A stretch of DNA of 64,000 nt from the NCBI RefSeq assembly GCF_034931025.1, contig NZ_JAYGIL010000029.1, forward strand, positions 1-64,000, given 5' to 3'. The number at the start of each line of letters is the position of its first letter. Within the stretch, counting starts at the first letter, position 1. This DNA is from Arcicella gelida (GTDB lineage Bacteria; Bacteroidota; Bacteroidia; Cytophagales; Spirosomataceae). The notes under the pieces were generated by a model, which searched no databases, had not been told where the DNA came from, and saw nothing but the letters and a program-made list of their open reading frames with translations. A program made the position numbers and the translations under genes. This document shows positions 1-8,236 of this stretch, in pieces.

Positions 1-21
1 CTTAGCAGTAACAAAATACAG

Positions 22-66
22 AAAAACCCCGAAAATTGCCAGTATTGACACTTCTTCGGGGTTATT
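22..66. terminator. Hairpin, probable terminator
   Basis: The arms AAACCCCGAA (24-33) and TTCGGGGTT (54-62) pair around a loop of about 20 bases, and a T-rich stretch follows on the plus strand. It probably ends a transcript entering from the left of the window. The loop is longer than is typical. Confidence 0.5.
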
Positions 67-154
67 TTATTGGCAATGTGTTGATTATTAAATATTTACA
101 AGATTAAAGGGAAGCCAATGTCAAACGTTGACCAAAACAATAGTTTGTTAACAA

Positions 155-187
155 AAAAATCCTCAGTAGATAATTACTGAGGATTTT
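155..187. terminator. Bidirectional intrinsic terminator
   Basis: A near-perfect inverted repeat with arms AAAAATCCTCAGTA and TACTGAGGATTTTT and a six-base loop. A and T tracts on both sides make it usable in either direction. It lies directly downstream of the small leftward gene ending at 193. Confidence 0.75.
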
Positions 188-192
188 TGTAT

Positions 193-300
193 TTAGTCTC
201 TTTTACTACTCTTTTTCTCTTGTTTTGCCGCTCTTTTTTCCTTGAGGGTTTTGGTTGGTTCTTTTTTAACCTCTTTGATTGAGCCTTTGTCCTTTGCCAT
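193..300 (-). CDS. Small Lys-rich protein, 35 aa
   Basis: A 36-codon leftward frame from ATG at 300 to TAA at 193 encodes 35 residues beginning MAKDKGSIKEV. About a third are lysine, with further arginines and a low-complexity C-terminal half rich in Lys, Ser and Arg. There is no signal peptide or membrane segment. A strong bidirectional terminator follows six bases after the stop, which supports a real short transcript. The charge suggests nucleic-acid or ribosome binding, but that is inference. From memory, similar short Lys-rich proteins occur in other Cytophagales; this was not checked. Confidence 0.6.
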   Translation of the reverse strand: MAKDKGSIKEVKKEPTKTLKEKRAAKQEKKSSKRD

Positions 301-535
301 TGTATGTTTTGTTTAGTTGATACAAGGTAGTTTAAAATCAGCGATAATTTTGTGCTTGATATTCTTTAATTTTTTTAATTGCTGATTATAACAAACAAAA
401 TCAACTCAATAAATCTTCAAGAAATATTTTACCCGCAGATTTACAGAGATAAATATCGCTGATTGTCGCTGACAAAATATCAGTAAATAGAAATTTGAGC
501 ATAGTGAATAAAGCCTACCGCCTAAAGCAATTCAA

Positions 536-2185
536 TCAATTCTTCAACACTTCAAATTCAACTCTTCGGTTAATGGCTTGATTTTCAGGAGTATCGTTGG
601 CTACTTTTGGTCTGGTTTTGCCATAACCTTTGGCTTTAATTCTTTCTGCTGGAACACCCTGAGTAAGTAAATAATTACGAACAACATCAGCACGTTCTTG
701 CGATAATTTGTTATTTATTTCATCTGTACCCACATTATCCGTATGTCCGCTTACTTCTGAAACTAATTTTGTATTTGTCTTGAAGAAATTGGCAATTCTA
801 TTCAGCTCTGGATATGATTCTGGTTGTAAAGCGGCTTTCCCAAATTCAAAGAAAATATTATTCATTTCAACTTTTGTACCTGCTTCGATAGGCTTTACTG
901 TCATGTCTTTGCCTTCTACTTCCAAGTATTTTCCAGAAATTTTACTTAAATCAATGTTCTGAGAAGTACCAATATAACCGTTGATTTTAGTACTGATACC
1001 ATAATTAGTACCATAAGGCAACACAATTTTATAGATTCCAGTATTTGGGTCTGGCGTGGCGATGCCCAACTCTTTTCCTGTACTTAAATCTTCATAAATA
1101 ACTTGGGCATTTTGTGGTACTTTCCCTGTTTTACCATCAATTACTTTTCCAGAAACTAATACCACAGCATCCGATTTTGTTGGCTGAATTGGTTTTCTAT
1201 CATCCGATTTTCTTGTTCCACCACCTATTGGCGTTGTTGTTACGCTTGGTTTGTTATCCGCTTCGATAGGTTTTGGAGCGTCTAACTTTAACCTAAAAAT
1301 GTCTTTTTTACCCAAAGAGTTATTGCTAGAAACAAAATAAGCATAATCGCCAGCCGCAGAAATGGTATAATAAGCATCATACTGGTCGGTATTGATGGGT
1401 TCGCCGATGTTGATGGGTTCTGTCCAATGAATCCAAGTATCGTCTTTTCTTTTACTTACCCAAATATCATTACTTCCTTTTCCGCCTTCTCTATTGCTCG
1501 AAAAGTATAGCGTTTTACCATCTGGAGCTAAAAAAGGCGTAGTTTCGGTAAAGTTGGTATTAATCTCGTCGCCTAAATTCATTACTTCCGACCACGTTCC
1601 ATCATTTTCTAGAAAGGAGGCATAAATATCATCTTCGTCCGAATTCTTTTTTTCAGAAAAAGCCATTAAAAGTACTTTGCCATCGTTTGAAAGAAAACCA
1701 TATTCGTTTTTTCCTTTGCTGAGGCGTTCGTATTTTGGAATGATTACTTTCTTCGGAATATCCCAACCATTTGCAGACTTTTTAGCAATCGAAAAACCAC
1801 GAGTTTCGTATTGTCCGTTTACATAAGCACCTTTCAATAAGATTGTTTGTCCGTCTGGTGAAATACTTAGAATTGAATTATATTGATCTCGATTTAAACT
1901 TTCGGGCATTCTTCTAGCGGCAGACCAAGCACCCATTACATTTTCAGCAAACCAAATATCTTGCGAACCAGAAATTTGGTCTGTTCCAGCTACGCCATAT
2001 TTATTTTGCGGATGACTTTTTCTTCCGAAGTACAAAATTCTTCCATCAGGAGCAATGACGGGATTTAATTCAGAGTATTCAGAATTGACCGCAGCACCTA
2101 AGCTTTCAGGCTTATTTTGTGCCATCGTATCTGATAAACACATGAATGAAAAGGAAGAAAAAAAGAAAAAAATGAGGTTTTTCAT
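536..2185 (-). CDS. OmpA-family protein with PD40 repeats
   Basis: A secreted outer-membrane-associated protein of about 549 residues. The frame is open 18 codons further upstream, but the ATG at 2185 (MKNLIFFFF) starts a clear signal peptide ending near TMAQ, so that start is chosen. The first half has at least four WD40-like PD40 strands (motifs such as SPDGQTIL, APDGKTLYFSSN, SAAGDYAYF), expected to form a beta-propeller. A carboxypeptidase-regulatory-like beta-sandwich follows (about 345-415). The last 110 residues are an OmpA domain that binds peptidoglycan (FEFGKAAL, SGHTDNVG, NRRVEF). Bacteroidota proteins of this architecture are common, some near gliding or secretion genes. Here the only close neighbour is the LOG-family gene. 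Confidence 0.85.
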   Translation of the reverse strand: MKNLIFFFFSSFSFMCLSDTMAQNKPESLGAAVNSEYSELNPVIAPDGRILYFGRKSHPQNKYGVAGTDQISGSQDIWFAENVMGAWSAARRMPESLNRDQYNSILSISPDGQTILLKGAYVNGQYETRGFSIAKKSANGWDIPKKVIIPKYERLSKGKNEYGFLSNDGKVLLMAFSEKKNSDEDDIYASFLENDGTWSEVMNLGDEINTNFTETTPFLAPDGKTLYFSSNREGGKGSNDIWVSKRKDDTWIHWTEPINIGEPINTDQYDAYYTISAAGDYAYFVSSNNSLGKKDIFRLKLDAPKPIEADNKPSVTTTPIGGGTRKSDDRKPIQPTKSDAVVLVSGKVIDGKTGKVPQNAQVIYEDLSTGKELGIATPDPNTGIYKIVLPYGTNYGISTKINGYIGTSQNIDLSKISGKYLEVEGKDMTVKPIEAGTKVEMNNIFFEFGKAALQPESYPELNRIANFFKTNTKLVSEVSGHTDNVGTDEINNKLSQERADVVRNYLLTQGVPAERIKAKGYGKTRPKVANDTPENQAINRRVEFEVLKN

Positions 2186-2243
2186 ACAAAGAATAACACA
2201 ATCGAGATTAGGTTTGGAACGAAAATTACACAAAAACATTGTT

Positions 2244-2825
2244 TTAAGCTTTATTAATCATTTTCCCAATGAGTTCGCCTTCGTGAGAATCATTTCTGAG
2301 TTTTTCTATTAAAGAATCAATGTTATCGTCGATAATCAAGAATTTAGCATTGGCTTCTCTGACAAACCCTTCAGTGACCATTTTATTAAGCATCACAATT
2401 AAATCATCATAAAAACCATTGGTATTTAATAAACCAATCGGCATTTTATGCAATCCAATTTGTCGCCAAGTAAGAATTTCGAATAATTCATCCAAAGTAC
2501 CCCAACCACCTGGTAAAGCAATAACAGCATCAGCCTTTTCAGCCATTAATTGTTTACGAACGTGCATAGAATCTACAACGATACATTCAGTTAAGCCTTT
2601 ATGTTGTACTTCCCACTCTTCCATAAATGATGGAATAATTCCCGTTACTTCACCGCTATTTTCAAGTACTGCATCAGCAACAACACCCATTAATCCGCCA
2701 CTTCCGCCACCGTAAATTAATCTAAGCGATTGTTTCGCAAGGACTTCGCCAAGATTTTTGGCGGTAGATTTATAAATTTCATTTCGCCCAAAAGATGAGC
2801 CACAGTACACTAAAACGTTTTTCAT
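2244..2825 (-). CDS. LOG-family (TIGR00730) phosphoribohydrolase
   Basis: 193 residues matching the lysine-decarboxylase-like LOG family, which removes the ribose-5-phosphate group from cytokinin nucleotides or from AMP. The glycine-rich nucleotide loop GGGSGGLMG is at 39-47, MHVRKQLM at 87-94 and the hallmark PGGWGTLDE at 105-113. Length is typical. The cytoplasmic enzyme lies 58 bases upstream of the OmpA gene on the same strand and could share its transcript. Members are often misannotated as lysine decarboxylases; the physiological substrate in this organism is unknown. Confidence 0.85.
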   Translation of the reverse strand: MKNVLVYCGSSFGRNEIYKSTAKNLGEVLAKQSLRLIYGGGSGGLMGVVADAVLENSGEVTGIIPSFMEEWEVQHKGLTECIVVDSMHVRKQLMAEKADAVIALPGGWGTLDELFEILTWRQIGLHKMPIGLLNTNGFYDDLIVMLNKMVTEGFVREANAKFLIIDDNIDSLIEKLRNDSHEGELIGKMINKA

Positions 2826-2910
2826 GAATTAATAATATTTATGCGTTGAGGATGAATAAGGACTGCTTGTTTTCCACTTGTTGTTTTAAAAGAATAAAGA
2901 TACAACGCAA

Positions 2911-4299
2911 TTACTCTGAAACATTGATTTCAGCATCAAGATTTGGGTTGAGATGATGTTTAATTCTAATGCTTTTTACCCATGTTTTTACCCTAGTTTC
3001 TGCAAAATGGTGAATGGGTGAAACAATGGAAGCCAAAGTAACCAAACAAAGAAGCGTAATGATTGGCGAACGATTCGACAGTTTGGTAATGGAAGGTTCA
3101 AGAATGATATTTAGAAATTCAAACAATAAAAGAAGTGAGACTACTCCTATCCATTCTAAAATGGTAGGATTTACCTGACGTTTATACAACACGACGCTAA
3201 CCATAATGATGGTCAGGATAAATATGGTAATACCAACGTATTGTACATGTTGCGAACGTTCCAAAGCTTGTTGTGATTGCGTCTCTTTGAGGTGTTCTTG
3301 TCTGAAAATTTCTAAGAAAGTATATTTCCCAATCTCTTTAAATTTATCCAAATTATACAAACTGTCTTTTGCGGCACTCGCCAAGATATGGTATTTCAAC
3401 GCAAGCCTTGCATCTGATTTTTCATAAGCTTGAAATAGTAATTGAGCCGTTTGATTAATCAAAGTATAGGATTTATGTTTTTGAGTTTCAGCTAAAGCTT
3501 TCTTGGCAAAGTAAATAGCAGAATCTCTTTGATTACTTTTCCAATAATTCTTGCCCATTTCAAGGTAAATGTCACCTGAAATAGGTAAACGATGATGATT
3601 ATTGAAAGAAAGCACTGATTGGAAATAGCTTTTTGCTAATGGAATATTACCCATCTTATCATAGACTTGCCCCATCGCTAATGCCGTAGCTGCCACACTT
3701 CTGATAGAATATCGTAAAGAAGATTGATAATTCTTTTGAAGATAAACCAATGCAGAATCTAATTTCCCTAAATCTTTATACATAAAACCAATCATCAAAT
3801 TGATAGGAATGGTGTTTTCAGGAATATGATAGCGATGAATCAAATCACGACATTTAAGTAAGTATTCTAAACCCATACTGTAATCTAATTTGCCATAAGC
3901 CAAGCCCAAAGACATAAAAACTCTAGCTTGCAAAACGGGGTCACCGAAAGTTTCACTGAGTTCATTGGTTTTAAGGAGTAATCCTATCGCTTTTTCTTGC
4001 TGATTCATCTCCAATAAAAGGGAACTTATGCTTATACCACAAGAGATTTGCCCTTTGATATAATTGATTTTTTGAGCCAAGCGAAGTCCTTCTTGTCCGT
4101 AGAGATAAGCCTTTTCAGCATTTTCGAAATGATAAGCACGAGACAAGAAAAGCAAAATGTTTACTCTGTTGCTATCTATCTTTTCTATTTGCAAGGCTTT
4201 TAATAAACTATCCTTTGATGGAAATGGATACTTTTCATTTTGTGCAAAAGAAAACATTGCTAAAAAAGTAAAGGCAGTCAGAAAGCAGAAGGTTCTCAT
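2911..4299 (-). CDS. TPR-repeat membrane protein
   Basis: 462 residues. An N-terminal signal peptide (residues 1-19, ending FSFAQ) is followed by about 300 residues of helical tetratricopeptide-like repeats (for example DSALVYLQKNYQSSL and DSAIYFAKKALAETQ). Near residue 350 come three hydrophobic segments (VGITIFILTIIMVSVVLY, WIGVVSLLLLFEFLNIIL and IITLLCLVTLASIV) and a basic cytoplasmic tail. This is the sensor half of the Bacteroidota TPR histidine kinases or LytTR regulators without any kinase or DNA-binding output domain, so it may act through a partner. It faces the 41-bp tandem array upstream. No specific function is recognised. Confidence 0.7.
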   Translation of the reverse strand: MRTFCFLTAFTFLAMFSFAQNEKYPFPSKDSLLKALQIEKIDSNRVNILLFLSRAYHFENAEKAYLYGQEGLRLAQKINYIKGQISCGISISSLLLEMNQQEKAIGLLLKTNELSETFGDPVLQARVFMSLGLAYGKLDYSMGLEYLLKCRDLIHRYHIPENTIPINLMIGFMYKDLGKLDSALVYLQKNYQSSLRYSIRSVAATALAMGQVYDKMGNIPLAKSYFQSVLSFNNHHRLPISGDIYLEMGKNYWKSNQRDSAIYFAKKALAETQKHKSYTLINQTAQLLFQAYEKSDARLALKYHILASAAKDSLYNLDKFKEIGKYTFLEIFRQEHLKETQSQQALERSQHVQYVGITIFILTIIMVSVVLYKRQVNPTILEWIGVVSLLLLFEFLNIILEPSITKLSNRSPIITLLCLVTLASIVSPIHHFAETRVKTWVKSIRIKHHLNPNLDAEINVSE

Positions 4300-4392
4300 A
4301 GATTGATAATTTGTATTTAAAGTGAATATAATTAAACTTTAACAATATTCACTAGCCAGTATGGCTAAATACAAGTAATCAATTTTTGACAA

Positions 4393-4907
4393 TTCCTTCC
4401 TGCACGTTGCAGGAACAAAACATCGGTTGATATTTCCTTGCTGCACGTTGCAGGAGCAAAACATCGGTTGATATTTCCTTGCTGCACGTTGCAGGAGCAA
4501 AACATCGGTTGATATTTCCTTCCTGCACGTTGCAGGAGCAAAACATCGGTTGATATTTCCTTCCTGCACGTTGCAGGAGCAAAACATTGGTTGATATTTC
4601 CTTCCTGCACGTTGCAGGAGCAAAACATTGGTTGATATTTCCTTCCTGCACGTTGCAGGAGCAAAACATTGGTTGATATTTCCTTCCTGCACGTTGCAGG
4701 AACAAAACATCGGATGTAAATTCTTTCCTCCGAGTTGGAGCGAGCAATCATCGGATGTAAATTCTTTCCTCCGAGCTGGAGCGAGCAATTATCGGGTGTA
4801 AATTCCTTCCTCCGAGTTGGAGCGAGCAATCATCGGGTGTAAATTCCTTCCTCCGAGTTGGAGCGAGCAATCATCGGGTGTAAATTCTTTCCTCCGAGTT
4901 GGAGCGA
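4393..4907. repeat. 13-copy 41-bp tandem array of hairpin units
   Basis: Thirteen tandem copies with a strict 41-base period. Eight copies (core at 4401, 4442, 4483, 4524, 4565, 4606, 4647 and 4688) contain the hairpin CCTGCA-CGT-TGCAGG. The next five (core at 4729, 4770, 4811, 4852 and 4893) keep the period but replace that core with CTCC-GAGTT-GGAG. The rest of the unit (about ATCGG, TGTAAAT or TGATAT, TTCCTTCC) is shared. Because 41 is not a multiple of three, all reading frames cycle through the repeat and give spurious Cys-rich frames. It lies between two leftward genes, so if transcribed it would be a long string of short hairpins. Confidence 0.95.
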
Positions 4908-4960
4908 CAAAATATCAAATAAAAAAGCTAACAGCTCAAAACTAATCGCTCACCGCTAAT

Positions 4961-5866
4961 CTACAATAAAGCCTCCAAAGCTTTTTTCACAGAAGTATAT
5001 TGATATTGAAAAGATGTTTCCGAAGTAATTCTTTGATTCAAGACATAATTGCCTCCTAAAACGATGCTCGCCATTTCTCCGAATACCAATTTCAATACCC
5101 AAGCAGGTACATTGGGCATAAAGAAAGGTTTTTTAAGGATTTCAGCGGAGGTTTTTGTCAATTCATAATTGTTCACAGGATTGGGAGCAACCGCATTATA
5201 AACGCCTGTCATCGAATCGTCAGTAAGCGATTGAATAAATAATTCGCACAAATCATCAATATGAATCCAAGATTGATACTGTTTGCCAGTTCCCAAAGCA
5301 GCACCCACACCGAAACGCACAGGCAATAATATTTTAGGCAAAGCACCACCTTTGGTACTCAGAACGATACCAGTACGTAATTTTGTAGTTCTGATGCCCA
5401 GTTGTTCTACTTCATCAGCCACGGCTTCCCACTGAATACAGCATTCAGCCACAAAATCATTGCCAGAAGGATGTTGTTCAGTAATGATTTCGTCACCAGT
5501 ATCAGCACCATAAAAACCAATGCCCGAAGCAGAAGTAAAAGCTTGAATTTTATGAGGAAGCGTTTTTAAACTTTCTGTGATTAAATGAAGCGATTTAGTT
5601 CTACTTTCAATGATTTCCTTTTTTCTTGCATCCGTCCATTTTTCATCCGCAATCCCAGCTCCTGCCAAATGCACCAAGTAGTCGGCTTCCAGCAAAGCTT
5701 TCTCGTCGATGATGCTATTTTTAATGTCCCAATGATAGATTTTTACTTTTCCAGCAGTATTAGTAGGTTTTCTGCTAAGATGCGAAACCGTAAAACCATT
5801 GGCAATCAGTATTTGTGTAAGGCGAGTACCAACTAAGCCCGAACCACCTGTGATGAGTACATTCAT
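4961..5866 (-). CDS. TIGR01777 family NAD(P)-binding epimerase-like protein
   Basis: 301 residues of the short-chain dehydrogenase/epimerase fold. The nucleotide-binding glycine motif ITGGSGLVGTRL is at 5-16, a conserved ASGIGFYG segment is near 113-120, and the C-terminal DUF1731-like region ends with PAWVLKLVFGEMASIVL. This is the family of E. coli YfcH and the chloroplast/cyanobacterial SulA-like proteins. Length is typical and the start gives a canonical Rossmann N terminus. The substrate is unknown for the family as a whole. The gene is leftward, and its 3' end runs into the 41-bp tandem array. Confidence 0.85.
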   Translation of the reverse strand: MNVLITGGSGLVGTRLTQILIANGFTVSHLSRKPTNTAGKVKIYHWDIKNSIIDEKALLEADYLVHLAGAGIADEKWTDARKKEIIESRTKSLHLITESLKTLPHKIQAFTSASGIGFYGADTGDEIITEQHPSGNDFVAECCIQWEAVADEVEQLGIRTTKLRTGIVLSTKGGALPKILLPVRFGVGAALGTGKQYQSWIHIDDLCELFIQSLTDDSMTGVYNAVAPNPVNNYELTKTSAEILKKPFFMPNVPAWVLKLVFGEMASIVLGGNYVLNQRITSETSFQYQYTSVKKALEALL

Positions 5867-6060
5867 AAATCGCTATTATTTGAAAAAAAACAGACGATTT
5901 TCGCTGTTCATAAGAATAACTCAAAAAGTAATTAAGAGTTTAGAAAGATTGAGGAAGAACAATTTTTAAACAATATACCAAAAATTATCTATCTTCGATT
6001 TTATAAGTATAGGCAAATTGCCCAAAAAACCTGATTATAGTAGCGTAATTATAACCCGAA

Positions 6061-6870
6061 ATGATGAATCAACACTTAAAAAAACTTTTACCAATGTTGG
6101 ATGTATTTGGAATCTTTGAAAGAGATCCATTTGGTAATTCAATGCTTGTAAAAAGAATTATCATGATTGTGTTAGGATGGATAACATACTCTCGTTTAAG
6201 AGGCATCAATAAAACAAGAATCAGCGGAACAGAACATTTAGAAGGCTTACCGAATGAAGGCGTACTATTTTTATCGAATCATCAAACTTATTTTATGGAT
6301 GTGATATGTTTATATCATATTTTCTTTAGTGTAAAATGGGGTTTTCGCAACTCTGTAAACTTCCCGATATATCTGTTTGCACCACGTTCAAAAGTATTTT
6401 ATGTAGCGGCTTCTGAAACAATGAATGAAGGCGGATTGATTCCAAGAGTATTTTCGCAAGCAGGTGCCATTTTAGTGAATCGTTCTTGGCGAGAAAAAGG
6501 GAAAGATGTTAAGAAAGAAGTAGATACAGCGGCAGAAGATAAAGTAGGCAAAGGATTATCCTATGGTTGGGTAGTAAGTTTTCCGCAAGGAACAACCACT
6601 CCTTATGCTCCACTTCGCAAAGGAACGGCACATTTAATTAAAACACATAACCCGATAGTTGTTCCAGTAGTGATTAATGGTTTTAGAAGAGCTTTTGATA
6701 AAAAAGGACTTCGATTCAAGAAGCGAAATACCACGCTTTCTGTTACTTTCAAAGAGCCGATTCGCTTCGATAAAGATATGCCAACCGAAGAAATAATGGA
6801 TATTTTAAGAGATAAGATAGAACAAAAAATACCAGTTCAAAAACTGGTTTGGCTAAGAGATAAAGAGTAA
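6061..6870 (+). CDS. 1-acyl-glycerol-3-phosphate acyltransferase family (PlsC-like)
   Basis: 269 residues of the LPLAT/PlsC acyltransferase superfamily, which esterifies lysophosphatidate in membrane lipid synthesis. A hydrophobic segment lies at about 30-42. The catalytic block is NHQTYFMD at 73-80, and the second substrate block reads FPQGTTTPY where FPEGTRS is usual. There are five, not four, residues between His74 and Asp80; I believe this variant is shared by Bacteroidota relatives, so it is a family feature and not obvious damage. Two ATGs in a row open the frame. recO follows four bases after the stop, so the two are probably co-transcribed. Confidence 0.8.
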   Translation: MMNQHLKKLLPMLDVFGIFERDPFGNSMLVKRIIMIVLGWITYSRLRGINKTRISGTEHLEGLPNEGVLFLSNHQTYFMDVICLYHIFFSVKWGFRNSVNFPIYLFAPRSKVFYVAASETMNEGGLIPRVFSQAGAILVNRSWREKGKDVKKEVDTAAEDKVGKGLSYGWVVSFPQGTTTPYAPLRKGTAHLIKTHNPIVVPVVINGFRRAFDKKGLRFKKRNTTLSVTFKEPIRFDKDMPTEEIMDILRDKIEQKIPVQKLVWLRDKE

Positions 6871-6874
6871 AACT

Positions 6875-7576
6875 ATGTTAAACAAAACAAGGGGCATAGT
6901 AATTAATTATATTCGTTACCGAGAAACATCTGTAATTGTGAATATTTATACCGAAGAATTTGGGATACAAACCTACATTGAAAATGGCGTAAGAAGTGCG
7001 AAATCAAAGAATAAAATAGCCTTGTTTCAGCCACTTACTTTATTAGATTTAGTGATTTACCAGAAAGGAAAAAATGCTGGAGCTAATAAACAGATTCATC
7101 GCATTGCAGAAATTAAATGTAATACTCCTTTTCATACTTTGCCTTATGATATTTATAAATCTTCGATTGCTCTTTTTATCACAGAAATCTTAGGGAAATC
7201 ACTCAAAGAAGAAACGGGGAATCATTTCTTATTTGAGTTTTTACATAATTCAATCATTTGGTTGGATGAAATAGAAGAACATTTTGAGAATTTCCATTTA
7301 CAATTCTTATTGCAATTGGGTACTTATTTGGGTTTTTCACCTGAAAATGCACATGAAATTTCTAATGAGTTGAGGATACATAATTTGCCAGTACTTAGTT
7401 TATCATTAGAAAACCAATTAGACGTTTTGTTGAATACACCATATCATCAATCGCCCAAAATTGATAGAAATAGTAGAAATCAATTATTAGAATCTATCAT
7501 TTTATTCTACCGACTTCATGTAGATACTTTAGGAGAAATAAAATCTTTAACGGTTTTGAAGGAAGTGATGAGGTAG
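6875..7576 (+). CDS. recO: DNA repair protein RecO
   Basis: 233 residues. RecO anneals single strands and loads RecA in the RecFOR pathway. The N-terminal OB fold is recognisable (residues 1-80, KTRGIVINYIRYRETSVIV and TYIENGVRSAKSK), followed by the helical C-terminal domain. No CxxC zinc pair is seen, as is common in this phylum. The gene starts four bases after the acyltransferase stop. Its partner recF lies at 24774-25859 in this window and recJ at 9040-10764. Confidence 0.85.
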   Translation: MLNKTRGIVINYIRYRETSVIVNIYTEEFGIQTYIENGVRSAKSKNKIALFQPLTLLDLVIYQKGKNAGANKQIHRIAEIKCNTPFHTLPYDIYKSSIALFITEILGKSLKEETGNHFLFEFLHNSIIWLDEIEEHFENFHLQFLLQLGTYLGFSPENAHEISNELRIHNLPVLSLSLENQLDVLLNTPYHQSPKIDRNSRNQLLESIILFYRLHVDTLGEIKSLTVLKEVMR

Positions 7577-7591
7577 GAGTATTATGATTGG

Positions 7592-7960
7592 TCAGTTAGC
7601 AAATGGATTAACAACGGTTAGATTCTCAATCCAACTAAAATCATTAACGTTTCTAGTGTAAAGTTCATAACCGTATAATAAAGCTGTAGAGGCTATGATA
7701 CTATCACCAACTGACATTTTCTTTTTTTGTCGTAAATCAATGGCTAATTCCACCACATTTTTATCTATTGGAATTATATTTAATAGAGAGAATAAACTCT
7801 GAAAGTATCTTTTATCTATGAGATTAATTTGATGATACCCTAAAACTTCTAGCCTAGAAATTTCAGAAACATAACTTTCAGATTGATTAATAATAGGTCT
7901 CAAAAATTGAAATTCTATCTGAGAGGAGTAGATAATAATATTACTATCGAAAATTTTCAT
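7592..7960 (-). CDS. PIN-domain toxin, VapC-like
   Basis: 122 residues of the PIN RNase fold. The acidic residues expected for metal binding are visible: Asp5 in MKIFDSNIIIY, a Glu in SRLEVLGY, an Asp in SVGDSIIAS and the C-terminal NVNDF. VapC-type toxins cleave tRNA or rRNA and are held inactive by the upstream antitoxin. The gene starts five bases after the antitoxin stop, the classical antitoxin-first order. It is slightly shorter than the usual 130-140 residues. The target RNA cannot be read from sequence. Confidence 0.8.
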   Translation of the reverse strand: MKIFDSNIIIYSSQIEFQFLRPIINQSESYVSEISRLEVLGYHQINLIDKRYFQSLFSLLNIIPIDKNVVELAIDLRQKKKMSVGDSIIASTALLYGYELYTRNVNDFSWIENLTVVNPFAN

Positions 7961-7965
7961 GAGTG

Positions 7966-8199
7966 TTAATCTCTAAATGGCATTTTTCTATCTTGTCGAC
8001 TTAATTCAAAATTTTCCATAAAGCTTTCAAAATTATCAATTGTTTTTCCTCCTTGTTCAACAACACGCTGATGATGAGCAATTTCTGTTTTGCTTAATTC
8101 ATCAGCTTGGTTTGAAACAATAACTCCAAACCTTTTTAGTAGTGGAAGAAGTAATTCCACATCTTTATCGTTAAGAATATCTAAAACTATCCTTGTCAT
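7966..8199 (-). CDS. Antitoxin of the VapBC-like pair
   Basis: A 77-residue protein directly upstream of the PIN-domain gene. The sequence is acidic in its C-terminal half (FESFMENFELSRQ), as expected of a segment that wraps the toxin active site. The first 35 residues (VLDILNDKDVELLLPLLKRFG) are predicted helical. I do not recognise a standard AbrB or RHH DNA-binding motif. Assignment rests mainly on position and size. A palindrome over its promoter is a likely autoregulatory site. Confidence 0.7.
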   Translation of the reverse strand: MTRIVLDILNDKDVELLLPLLKRFGVIVSNQADELSKTEIAHHQRVVEQGGKTIDNFESFMENFELSRQDRKMPFRD

Positions 8200-8203
8200 G
8201 TTG

Positions 8204-8223
8204 TTGATTTTTAATCAAATATA
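8204..8223 (-). promoter_or_regulatory. Promoter with palindromic operator for the VapBC-like pair
   Basis: On the minus strand a TATATTTG -7 box (8216-8223) matches the Bacteroidota TAnnTTTG consensus. It is overlapped by the perfect palindrome TTGATT-TTT-AATCAA (8204-8218), just upstream of the antitoxin ATG at 8199. This arrangement fits autorepression by the antitoxin or the complex; the regulatory role is inferred. Confidence 0.5.
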
Positions 8224-8236
8224 ATGATTTTACTCG

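Noticed and set aside
4339..4829. Three overlapping Cys-rich leftward frames of 122-154 residues
   Set aside because: They run through the 41-bp tandem array. A period not divisible by three keeps all frames open with the same peptide words, so they are repeat artefacts.
4393..4907. CRISPR array
   Set aside because: The whole 41-base unit repeats with no unique spacers, and no cas genes are nearby.
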